NCBI GenBank assembly: GCA_016870235.1
Contig: VGCB01000021.1
Location: 1 to 12,461, forward strand
Length of the DNA stretch: 12,461 nt
Direction of reading: 5' to 3'
Source of the DNA: Actinomycetota bacterium
GTDB taxonomy: Bacteria > Actinomycetota > Thermoleophilia > Gaiellales > Gaiellaceae
The notes under the pieces were generated by a model, which was not told the origin of the DNA, did no database searches, and saw nothing but the letters and a program-made list of their open reading frames with translations. Made by a program: the position numbers and the translations under genes. Positions 1 through 5,664 of the stretch are shown piece after piece (within the stretch, counting starts at the first letter, position 1; each line of letters opens with the position of its first letter).

Positions 1-453
1 CCCGTGCTCCGGGCTGGCGCAGCGTCGCCGATCCGTGGGCGATCGACGGCGACCGGATCGACCTCGCCCCCGACGCGCGGAGGCTCGAGGTCTCGTCGAT
101 CTCGTACCCGGCGCGGTTCGCACTCGGCGCCGCAATCGACGTCGTCCTCGAGATGGGCGTCGAGCGGGCGCTCGAGCACGCGCTCGCGCTCGGCGCGAGC
201 CTGGCCGAGCGTCTGCGGAGTCTCGGCGCCGAGGTGGCGACACCCGATGAGCCCGGCCGGCGAGCGGGCATCGTCTCCTGTCGCTTCCCCGGCCGGGAGC
301 CCGCCGACGTCGTCGAGCGCCTCCGGGACGCCGGCGTCGTCGTGTCGGCGCGAGGGGGCTTCGTCCGCTGGTCGGCGCACGTCTACAACGACGGCGACGA
401 CGTCGCAGGTCGCAGGCGCCGCCGAGCGGCTGGCGGCGATCGTACGCTCGTAG
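1..453 (+). pseudogene. Class V aminotransferase, 5'-truncated by window edge and frameshifted near C-terminus
   Basis: C-terminal part of a PLP-dependent class V (cysteine desulfurase/isopenicillin epimerase-like) enzyme. Reading in frame 3 from base 3 gives a continuous family-like sequence with VSSISYPARFALGAAIDVV early on and VSARGGFVRWSAHVYN near the end. The latter matches the usual C-terminal block with a glycine-rich turn, an arginine and H-x-Y-N. No catalytic cysteine loop of SufS type is seen, so it is more likely an aminotransferase/epimerase-like member than a desulfurase. After base 408 the frame is lost: frame 3 runs into arginine-rich nonsense and on into the next gene (to 851), while frame 1 supplies a fitting ending, GAAERLAAIVRS, and stops with TAG at 451-453. 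A 7-bp tandem duplication sits exactly at the break. The PLP lysine would lie upstream of the window. The family assignment is firm. Whether the break is a real mutation or an assembly error cannot be told here. Confidence 0.75.
402..415. repeat. 7-bp exact tandem duplication (GTCGCAG x2) causing a frameshift
   Basis: GTCGCAG at 402-408 is followed directly by GTCGCAG at 409-415. Seven extra bases shift the reading frame by +1. With a single copy the protein would read YNDGDDVAGAAERLAAIVRS and stop, which aligns position by position with the common family ending of the type YN-T-E-E-D-V-D-R-x-x-E-x-L. The repeat is seen directly; the duplication as the cause is an inference. Confidence 0.8.
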
Positions 454-458
454 TCCTC

Positions 459-475
459 ACTTCACGAAATGAAGT
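459..475. promoter_or_regulatory. Perfect inverted repeat ACTTCA-cgaaa-TGAAGT: operator or small hairpin
   Basis: Two 6-bp arms, ACTTCA (459-464) and TGAAGT (470-475), flank a 5-base centre. It starts 5 bases after the stop codon of the broken aminotransferase, and a T-run (482-486) follows 6 bases after it. A 17-bp palindrome of this kind fits a dimeric repressor site. As RNA it would be only a weak stem, so a terminator role is less likely. Confidence 0.4.
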
Positions 476-511
476 CGGTTCTTTTTCGGAAGTTGGTATC
501 CGGATTGAAGT
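470..511 (+). repeat. Three GAAGT direct repeats at exact 18-bp spacing
   Basis: TGAAGT begins at 470, GGAAGT at 488 and TGAAGT at 506, so the three hexamers are exactly 18 bp apart. The first is also the right arm of the 459-475 palindrome. The first two units share GAAGTnGGT. Spacing of 18 bp is a little under two helical turns, so bound proteins would be offset around the helix. This may be an array of regulator sites or chance in an AT-rich stretch. Confidence 0.35.
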
Positions 512-562
512 AATGCAATTCGATAATGATTCGTCCTCATTTGCCGATAGTGTTGAGAAGCC

Positions 563-1873
563 GTGGATCTCGTTACGAGGAATATCAGCGTCCCCTGCGT
601 CGACGGCGTCGCGCGCCGGTACGTCGACCTCGACTACGCCGCGAGCACGCCTGCCCTCCAGGCCGTGGCGGACACGGTCGAGGAGTTCCTCCCCTGGTAC
701 GCGAGCGTCCACCGCGGACACGGCTACCGGTCGCTCGTCGCCATGGACTGGTTCGAGGAGGCTCGGCAGTCGGTTGCGCGCTTCGTCGACGCGCGTGACG
801 ACGACGTCGTCGTCTTCGTCGCGAACACGACGGACGCGACGAACCTCTTGAGCGCCGCCCTGACGCCGGGCTCGCGCATCCTCGGCTCGCCGGCCGAGCA
901 CCACGCGAACCTCCTGCCATGGCGGGTGCACCGGCTGGAGCTGCTGCCGTTCACGGACTCGCCGGCCGGGCTCGTCGAGGCGTGCCGCGAGGCGCTGACG
1001 GCCGGGCGCGGCGAGATCCGGCTCGTCGCCCTCTCGGGCGCGTCGAACGTGACCGGCGAGATCGCGCCGATCGTCGAGCTCGCCGCCGTCGCGCACGAGC
1101 ACGGCGCCGAGCTCTTCGTCGACGCCGCCCAGCTGGCGCCGCATCGGCCCGTCTCCCTCGCCGGGTCGGGGGTCGACTACGTCGCGTTCTCGGGACACAA
1201 GCTGTACGCGCCGTACGGGTCGGGCGCGCTCGTCGGAAGGCGCGAGGGCCTTCGCGACGGCGAGCCGTTTCGGAAGGGCGGCGGCGCGGCGACGCGCGTC
1301 GGCCTCGACGGCGTGCAATGGGCCGAGCCGCCGGCGCGGTACGAGGCAGGGTCGCCGAACGTCGTCGGCGCGGTGGCGCTCGGAGCGGCCTGCCGCGCGC
1401 TCGGCGCCGCCTGGCCCGAGATCGTGACGCACGAGCGCGCGATCGCGCAACGGCTGCACGAGGGCCTCGACCGGATCGAGGGACTGCGCAGGCTGCGCCA
1501 GTGGCCTGTGTCCGAGGCGCTGGGAGTCGCCTCCTTCACCTTGCGGGGATACGAGGACGACCAGCTGGCGACGATCCTCGCGGCCGAGTGGGCGATCGGC
1601 GTCCGGCAGGGCCGCTTCTGCGCCCATCCGCTCGTCGAGCACCTGACAGGCGCCTCGAGCGGCCGCCGGACAGCGCGTGACCGGCCGGTCGGTGCCGTGC
1701 GGGCGAGCACGGGGCTCGGAACCCGGCCCGACGACGTCGACGCCCTCGTCGACGCGTTGCGCTCGGTGGTGGCCGAGGGGCCGCGCTGGCGCTACTCATT
1801 CGCCGAGTCGCCCGATCGCTGGTCGCCCGTCCCCGACCCGCGGCCGACGCCGTCGATCCGGCACGCTGCGTAG
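563..1873 (+). CDS. Class V aminotransferase / SufS-like cysteine desulfurase family protein
   Basis: A 436-residue PLP enzyme. Visible family marks: YVDLDYAAS near the N-terminus (20-28), AEHHAN (111-116) as in SufS, SNVTG (161-165), VDAAQ with the PLP-nitrogen aspartate D187, SGHK with the Schiff-base lysine K213, and RQGRFCAHP with C353 where SufS-type desulfurases carry the persulfide cysteine. R380 in VRAST fits the carboxylate-binding arginine. A proline-rich tail follows residue 406. These residues suggest removal of sulfur from cysteine to leave alanine, but related class V enzymes with other substrates share the fold, and no suf or isc partner is nearby. GTG at 563 is the first possible start, because an in-frame TGA lies at 554-556. 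GAGAAG at 555-560 is only 2 bases from it, so the ribosome site is poor. The gene lies between an AT-rich regulatory gap and two GC hairpins, so it is probably transcribed separately from the transporter operon. Confidence 0.9.
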   Translation: MDLVTRNISVPCVDGVARRYVDLDYAASTPALQAVADTVEEFLPWYASVHRGHGYRSLVAMDWFEEARQSVARFVDARDDDVVVFVANTTDATNLLSAALTPGSRILGSPAEHHANLLPWRVHRLELLPFTDSPAGLVEACREALTAGRGEIRLVALSGASNVTGEIAPIVELAAVAHEHGAELFVDAAQLAPHRPVSLAGSGVDYVAFSGHKLYAPYGSGALVGRREGLRDGEPFRKGGGAATRVGLDGVQWAEPPARYEAGSPNVVGAVALGAACRALGAAWPEIVTHERAIAQRLHEGLDRIEGLRRLRQWPVSEALGVASFTLRGYEDDQLATILAAEWAIGVRQGRFCAHPLVEHLTGASSGRRTARDRPVGAVRASTGLGTRPDDVDALVDALRSVVAEGPRWRYSFAESPDRWSPVPDPRPTPSIRHAA

Positions 1874-1910
1874 GCCGCCCGGCGGCCATCCTCCGCGCCC
1901 CGGCGGGCGC
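1873..1910 (+). terminator. Tandem GC-rich hairpins, probable terminator without a U-tract
   Basis: Hairpin 1 has GGCCGC (1873-1878) pairing with GCGGCC (1882-1887) around a CCG loop and begins on the last base of the stop codon. Hairpin 2 has GCGCCC (1895-1900) pairing with GGGCGC (1905-1910) around CGGC. Neither is followed by a T-run. Such U-poor hairpins are often proposed as terminators in high-GC actinobacteria. Their place directly after a gene and before the next promoter region supports this. Confidence 0.5.
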
Positions 1911-1930
1911 GACCAGGCGACCTGTTCTCG

Positions 1931-1961
1931 TTGCACGCAGCACTCCGTGACATGACATACT
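1931..1961 (+). promoter_or_regulatory. Candidate promoter for the transporter-hydantoinase operon
   Basis: TTGCAC (1931-1936) resembles a -35 box, and CATACT (1956-1961) resembles a -10 box with a 19-bp spacer. The spacing is at the long end, so the call is weak. A direct repeat TGACATGACA (1948-1957) lies just before the -10-like box and could be part of an operator. Transcription from here would give a leader of about 95 nt before the binding-protein gene. Confidence 0.3.
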
Positions 1962-1979
1962 TCGACCTCGTCCGGAAGC

Positions 1980-2018
1980 CCGGCGGTGCCCCGGTCACCA
2001 CTGCCGTCGGCACGCCGG
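1980..2018 (+). promoter_or_regulatory. Structured 5' leader hairpin upstream of the binding-protein gene
   Basis: CCGGCGGTGCC (1980-1990) pairs with GGCACGCCGG (2009-2018), giving a 10-bp stem with one bulged G and an 18-nt loop. It lies 29 nt before the Shine-Dalgarno sequence at 2048. It matches no riboswitch class that I recognise. It could stabilise the mRNA, or be chance in GC-rich sequence. Confidence 0.35.
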
Positions 2019-2047
2019 TTTCGTCCCGAAGTCGAACGTCGTCTTGG

Positions 2048-2053
2048 AAGGAG
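2048..2053 (+). promoter_or_regulatory. Strong ribosome binding site AAGGAG deciding the start at 2062
   Basis: AAGGAG ends 8 bases before ATG at 2062 but only 2 bases before ATG at 2056. TTG at 2044 would place the site inside the coding region. The spacing therefore favours 2062 as the start of the binding-protein gene. Confidence 0.75.
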
Positions 2054-2061
2054 ATATGCCA

Positions 2062-3663
2062 ATGCACGCCCCCATTGCGCGAGCCGGCCGCCGTCGCGTG
2101 AAGCTGGTCGCGACGGCCGCACTCGTCACGCTCGCTGCCTCGATCGCCGCCGCCACCGCTGGCGCCCGCACGACCGCCGGCAGCCTCGTCGTCAACGCGG
2201 CGACGCCGCCGAACAGCCTCGACACGGTGCAGATCTGCAGCCTGGACGACATCAGCCTGGTCGCACCGCTCTACGCGACGCTCGTCAAGCACGGTCGCAA
2301 GCCGGGCCGCGAGGACCAGTCGAAGTTCGTGCCGTACCTCGCGAAGAGCTGGACGATCACGAACGGCGCCAAGACGTACACGTTCGATCTCGTGCCCGGC
2401 GCCAAGTTCCCGAACGGAGACCCCCAGGACGCCGCAGCCGTCAAGTACACGTTCGAGCGGGCCCTCAAGAGCGGCGCGTGCGGCTCGTACTTCGCGACTG
2501 CCGGTCAGGGAGCGTCGCTGATCAAGTCGATCACGACGCCGAGCCCGACGCGTGTCGTCGTCCAGCTGTCGCGGCCGGAGGCGCTCTTCCTCCACTCGAT
2601 GACGACCCCGGACATGGGCATCGTCAACCCGAAGGTCGTCGAGGCCAACGGCGGCCAGGAGGAGGGCAAGCCGAACCCGTGGATGGCGAAGAACTCCGCG
2701 GGCGGCGGGCCGTTCGTGCTGAAGTCGTACGACCCCGGCCGTCAGATCGTGTTCGAGGCCAACAAGACCTTCTTCGGCAAGCCGCCGAAGGTCGACCAGA
2801 TCACGGTCAACTTCATCACCTCCGACCCGACGCTCCTGCTCCAGGCGCGCCAGGGCAAGGCCGACATCACCTTCGGCCTGACGAAGAAGAGCGTCGCCTC
2901 GCTGAAGGGGAACCCGGCGGTCGAGATCGTCTCCTCCCCGTCGGCCGCATGGCAGCTGATCTCGTTCCCGAACAAGGTCGCGCCGTTCGACAACCCGAAG
3001 CTCCGCGAGGCGCTCTCGTACGCCGTCCCCTACCAGGAGATCCTGAAGAACGTCGCCTACGGGTACGGGACGCTCTACTTCGGGCCGTACTCGCCCGCGA
3101 TGCCCGCGTTCAACCCGGCGATCGCGAAGCCGCGCGTCTTCAACCTCGCGAAGGCCAAGCAGCTCCTCGCCGCCTCGGGCGTCCAGACGCCGATCACGCT
3201 CGATCTGCTGATCCGCGACGGCATCAACGACCAGGAGCAGATCGCCACGATCGTCCAGAACATCTGGAAGCAGCTCGGCGTCGAGGTCAACATCAAGAAG
3301 CTGGCGGCGGCCGAGTACACGGCGCAGCTCCCGCTCGAGACGAAGACGTTCTCGCTGATCCGCTTCGACGGCCCCGGGGTCGAGGACCCTGCCTGGCTCC
3401 TCGACTACGACCTGCGAGCGAAGTCAGCGTTCAACACGTCCAACTACGCGAACGCGACCGCGGAGAAGCTCCTGGACAAGGCGCACGTCACGGCGGACGA
3501 CGCCGCCCGCCAGAAGCTCTGGGATCAGATCGCGCGGATCTGGATCAAGGACACGCCCCGCATCCCTCTGTACCAGGACAACTACACGGTCGTGCTCAAG
3601 AAGGGCGTGAAGGGCTACATCTACGGCAAGGTCGACTGGAACATGCAGGACTGGAGCAAGTAG
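2062..3663 (+). CDS. Extracellular solute-binding protein family 5 (peptide-type ABC transporter)
   Basis: A 533-residue periplasmic-type binding protein that would capture the substrate outside the membrane and hand it to the two permeases encoded next. The N-terminus has a basic stretch (RAGRRRVK, about residues 7-14), a hydrophobic core, and an AGA site near residues 33-35 that fits signal peptidase I. There is no lipobox cysteine, which is unusual for a monoderm actinobacterium, where such proteins are normally lipid-anchored. The family 5 pattern is clear: AKSWTITNG and YTFDLVPGAKFPNG around 94-119, the following VKYTFERAL segment, the PNPWMAKNSAGGGPFVLKSY block, LREALSYAV in the middle, and IARIWIKDTPRIPLYQ near the end. 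The length is normal for Dpp/Opp binding proteins. The start was chosen by Shine-Dalgarno spacing. The substrate is unknown; a peptide or small amide is inferred from the downstream genes. It is first in the operon, and its own expression may be set apart by the hairpins that follow. Confidence 0.93.
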   Translation: MHAPIARAGRRRVKLVATAALVTLAASIAAATAGARTTAGSLVVNAATPPNSLDTVQICSLDDISLVAPLYATLVKHGRKPGREDQSKFVPYLAKSWTITNGAKTYTFDLVPGAKFPNGDPQDAAAVKYTFERALKSGACGSYFATAGQGASLIKSITTPSPTRVVVQLSRPEALFLHSMTTPDMGIVNPKVVEANGGQEEGKPNPWMAKNSAGGGPFVLKSYDPGRQIVFEANKTFFGKPPKVDQITVNFITSDPTLLLQARQGKADITFGLTKKSVASLKGNPAVEIVSSPSAAWQLISFPNKVAPFDNPKLREALSYAVPYQEILKNVAYGYGTLYFGPYSPAMPAFNPAIAKPRVFNLAKAKQLLAASGVQTPITLDLLIRDGINDQEQIATIVQNIWKQLGVEVNIKKLAAAEYTAQLPLETKTFSLIRFDGPGVEDPAWLLDYDLRAKSAFNTSNYANATAEKLLDKAHVTADDAARQKLWDQIARIWIKDTPRIPLYQDNYTVVLKKGVKGYIYGKVDWNMQDWSK

Positions 3664-3671
3664 AGGCGGGA

Positions 3672-3722
3672 GCCCCGATCGGCTCGCGTCGGGGCGGGTG
3701 GAGCGTCGGCTCCGCCCGCCCC
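3672..3722 (+). promoter_or_regulatory. Two mutually exclusive hairpins between binding-protein and permease genes
   Basis: Hairpin A: GCCCCGA (3672-3678) pairs with TCGGGGC (3689-3695). Hairpin B: GGGGCGGG, then T, then GGAGC (3691-3704) pairs with GCTCC, then G, then CCCGCCCC (3709-3722) around a GTCG loop. This gives 14 pairs counting one U-G. Bases 3691-3695 belong to both, so only one can form at a time. The structure fills the only sizeable gap between transporter genes. It may protect the upstream message or partly stop transcription, keeping binding protein above membrane components. There is no T-run after B. Confidence 0.5.
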
Positions 3723-3736
3723 GACCTCTCTTCGGC

Positions 3737-4645
3737 ATGGGACGTGTCGCCACAGCTGGCCGGGTCGACCGGGGGCGGAGGGCCGCCTCCACAGCCGGCC
3801 GTGCCCTCGCCTTCGTCGCCCGTGACCCGGCGCTCGCCTTCGCCTCCGCGATCGTGGTCGTGCTGGTCGGGCTGGCGGTGGTGGGACGGCTCGCATGGCA
3901 GTACGACTCCCTGACCGTCGACGTCGAGAACGCGCTCGAGCCGCCGTCGTGGGATCACCCGATGGGCACCGACGGCAACGGCCGCGACGTCTTTGCCCGC
4001 TTCAACGAAGGCGCCGGGATCTCGCTGCTGGCCGGCGCCGTCGTCGTCGGCCTCGGCGCGATCGTCGGCGGCCTGATCGGCGTCGTGGCCGGGATCGGCC
4101 GCCGGCTCACCGACTCGGCGTGGATGCGCGTCCTCGACGCGATCCTCGCCTTCCCGCCGCTGATCCTGGCGATGGCGGTGACGGTCGGGCTCGGCGTCGG
4201 TGTGCGTAGCGCCGTGCTCGGGATTGCGCTCACGACCGTTCCCTACTACGCGCGGCTGCTCCGCACGGACATCCTGCGGATCCGGGCGCTCCCGCACGTC
4301 GAGGCTGCGGTGGCCCTCGGCGCCACGCGCACGCGGATCGTGCAGCGCCACATCCTGCCCCACGCCTCGTCGGCGATGCTGATCCAGTCGGCCGCGGTGT
4401 TCGGCTACGCCATCCTCACGCTCGCTGCTCTCGGCTTCGTCGGCCTGGGCGCGCAGATCCCGGAGCCGGAGTGGGGGTCGATGATCACCGACGGGCTCCA
4501 GTACGCGCTCACCGGCCAGTGGTGGATCGCCGTGTTCCCGGGTCTCGGGCTCCTCGCGGCCGTCACCGCCGCCAACGTCTTCGCGGATCGGGCCCGCGAC
4601 CTCCTCGATCCCCGCGGCGAGATCGCCGTCGCGAGGGAGACGTGA
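3737..4645 (+). CDS. dppC: Peptide-type ABC transporter permease, DppC-like
   Basis: Inner-membrane channel subunit of the importer, 302 residues from this start. There is a hydrophobic segment near residues 33-52, then the DHPMGTDGNGRDVFAR block typical of DppC/OppC (about 73-88). Several membrane segments follow (about 95-121, 136-165 and 215-240). The cytoplasmic EAA loop is HVEAAVALGATRTRIV, ending in ILPH (about 187-209), and contacts the ATPases. LGFVGLGAQIPEPEWGSMI and DLLDPRGE near the C-terminus are further DppC marks. ATG 3737 was chosen because GTG 3698 lies inside the stem of a strong hairpin, but 3737 has no clear Shine-Dalgarno, and GTG 3743 is also possible. It precedes the DppB-like gene, the reverse of the usual order, and overlaps it by 4 bases. 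The symbol is a family label; the substrate is unknown. Confidence 0.92.
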   Translation: MGRVATAGRVDRGRRAASTAGRALAFVARDPALAFASAIVVVLVGLAVVGRLAWQYDSLTVDVENALEPPSWDHPMGTDGNGRDVFARFNEGAGISLLAGAVVVGLGAIVGGLIGVVAGIGRRLTDSAWMRVLDAILAFPPLILAMAVTVGLGVGVRSAVLGIALTTVPYYARLLRTDILRIRALPHVEAAVALGATRTRIVQRHILPHASSAMLIQSAAVFGYAILTLAALGFVGLGAQIPEPEWGSMITDGLQYALTGQWWIAVFPGLGLLAAVTAANVFADRARDLLDPRGEIAVARET

Positions 4646-5664
4646 TCGTCCAGCTCGCGAGCCGCGTCGTCAGCTCGCTGCTGGCGGTGATCGGGGCGTC
4701 GATCGTCTCGTTCCTCCTGCTGCGCATCGCGCCCTCGAACCCGGCCACGCTCATCCTCGGGCAGTTCGCCTCGCAGGAGGCGATCGACAACCTCACGGAG
4801 GAGATCGGGCTCGAGAAGCCGATCTGGACGCAGTACTGGAACTACATCTCGGGCTTCGTCAGGGGCGACTGGGGCTACTCCTACAGCCTGGGGACCGACG
4901 TCCGCTCACTGCTCGGCGCGAAGCTCCCCGCCACGATCGAGCTGGGCTTGTACGCGTTCGTGTTCGCCTTCGTCGGTGCGCTCGTGCTCGCGCTCCTCGC
5001 GACGTACCGCCGCCGGCCGCTCGTCGACGGCGGCGTGCGCGGTCTCTCGTTCCTCGGTCTCGGGATCCCCCCGTTCTGGTTCGGGCTGATGAGCCTCGTC
5101 CTCCTCTCGGAGGGGCTCGGCTGGTTTCCCGGCCCGGACGGCCGGCTCGACAGCGGCGTCGCCCCGCCCCGCGACATCACCGGCCTCTACACGCTCGACG
5201 CGCTCGTGACGGGGAACTGGGCGGCGTTCGGCGACGCGCTCTGGCACCTCGTGCTCCCGGCGATCACGCTCGGGCTCGCGCCGATGGGATTTCTCCTGCG
5301 GCTGCTCCGCGCGAACCTCCTCGACGTCTCTCGCGAGCCGTTCCTGCTCGTCGTCCGCAGCAAGGGCATCTCCCGCTGGACGGCCTTCGCGCGGCATGCG
5401 CTCCCGAACGCGTTCCTGCCGACGCTGACCGCCGCGGGCCTCGTGCTCGGACAGCTGCTCGCGGGCAGCGTCCTCGTCGAGAAGGTGTTCAACTGGCCTG
5501 GCGCCGGCGCGCTCGTCACCGACGGGATCCTCCGTCAGGACTTCACGACCGTCCAGGCGTTCATCCTCCTGTCGGCGTTCGTCTACGTGATCGTCAACCT
5601 CCTCGTCGACATCGCCTCGGCCGCGATCGACCCGCGCATCCGCGCACCCCGGAGCGTCGGATGA
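4642..5664 (+). CDS. dppB: Peptide-type ABC transporter permease, DppB-like
   Basis: Second channel subunit, 340 residues. The N-terminal membrane segment is followed by LLLRIAPSNPATLILG, where most DppB proteins have PGDP; here it is PSNP. The periplasmic block ending GDWGYSYS (76-81), the EAA-like loop around SREPFLLVVRSKGISRW to HALPNA (230-257), EKVFNWPGAG (280-289) and the ending DPRIR (330-334) all mark the DppB/OppB family. GTG at 4642 overlaps the preceding TGA in a GTGA junction, and GAGG at 4633-4636 lies 5 bases upstream. An earlier in-frame GTG at 4471 would overlap the preceding gene by 175 bases and add an arginine-rich stretch unlike the family, so it was not used. The gene ends in ATGA with the ATPase gene, which suggests coupled translation. 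Confidence 0.94.
   Translation: MIVQLASRVVSSLLAVIGASIVSFLLLRIAPSNPATLILGQFASQEAIDNLTEEIGLEKPIWTQYWNYISGFVRGDWGYSYSLGTDVRSLLGAKLPATIELGLYAFVFAFVGALVLALLATYRRRPLVDGGVRGLSFLGLGIPPFWFGLMSLVLLSEGLGWFPGPDGRLDSGVAPPRDITGLYTLDALVTGNWAAFGDALWHLVLPAITLGLAPMGFLLRLLRANLLDVSREPFLLVVRSKGISRWTAFARHALPNAFLPTLTAAGLVLGQLLAGSVLVEKVFNWPGAGALVTDGILRQDFTTVQAFILLSAFVYVIVNLLVDIASAAIDPRIRAPRSVG

Larger units (their letters stand above)
454..562 (+). promoter_or_regulatory. AT-rich intergenic regulatory region upstream of the second PLP enzyme
   Basis: This 109-bp gap is much richer in A and T than anything else in the window and has no convincing ORF of its own. It contains a perfect 6-bp palindrome (459-475), a run of five T (482-486), three spaced GAAGT motifs, an ATCCGGAT palindrome (498-505) and a -10-like GATAAT at 522-527. 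No -35 box lies at a proper distance from GATAAT: TTGAAG at 505-510 is only 11 bp away and TTGGTA at 493-498 is 23 bp away. It probably carries the promoter and operator for the gene at 563, but the exact promoter is not resolved. Confidence 0.45.

Noticed and set aside
505..527. TTGAAG and GATAAT as a promoter for the gene at 563
   Set aside because: The spacer is only 11 bp, too short for a standard sigma-70-type promoter, so only the -10-like box was mentioned.
383..1642. A 419-residue open frame on the minus strand opposite the second PLP enzyme
   Set aside because: It shows low-complexity charged sequence without motifs, while the plus strand encodes complete PLP and cysteine motifs.
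2044..2058. TTG 2044 or ATG 2056 as start of the binding-protein gene
   Set aside because: TTG 2044 lies before the Shine-Dalgarno and would encode it, and ATG 2056 is only 2 bases from it. ATG 2062 has an 8-base spacer.
3698..3736. GTG 3698 as start of the DppC-like permease
   Set aside because: It lies within the left arm of a 14-bp hairpin and adds an arginine- and proline-rich stretch. It cannot be fully excluded, because the preferred ATG 3737 also lacks a clear ribosome site.
1986..3914. A 642-residue plus-strand frame overlapping the binding-protein gene
   Set aside because: It is a frame shadow: proline- and arginine-rich, no signal peptide, no family match, and it crosses the hairpin region.
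4471..4641. Longer N-terminus for the DppB-like permease starting at 4471
   Set aside because: It would overlap the preceding permease by 175 bases and encode an arginine-rich segment foreign to the family; the GTGA junction at 4642 is the natural start.
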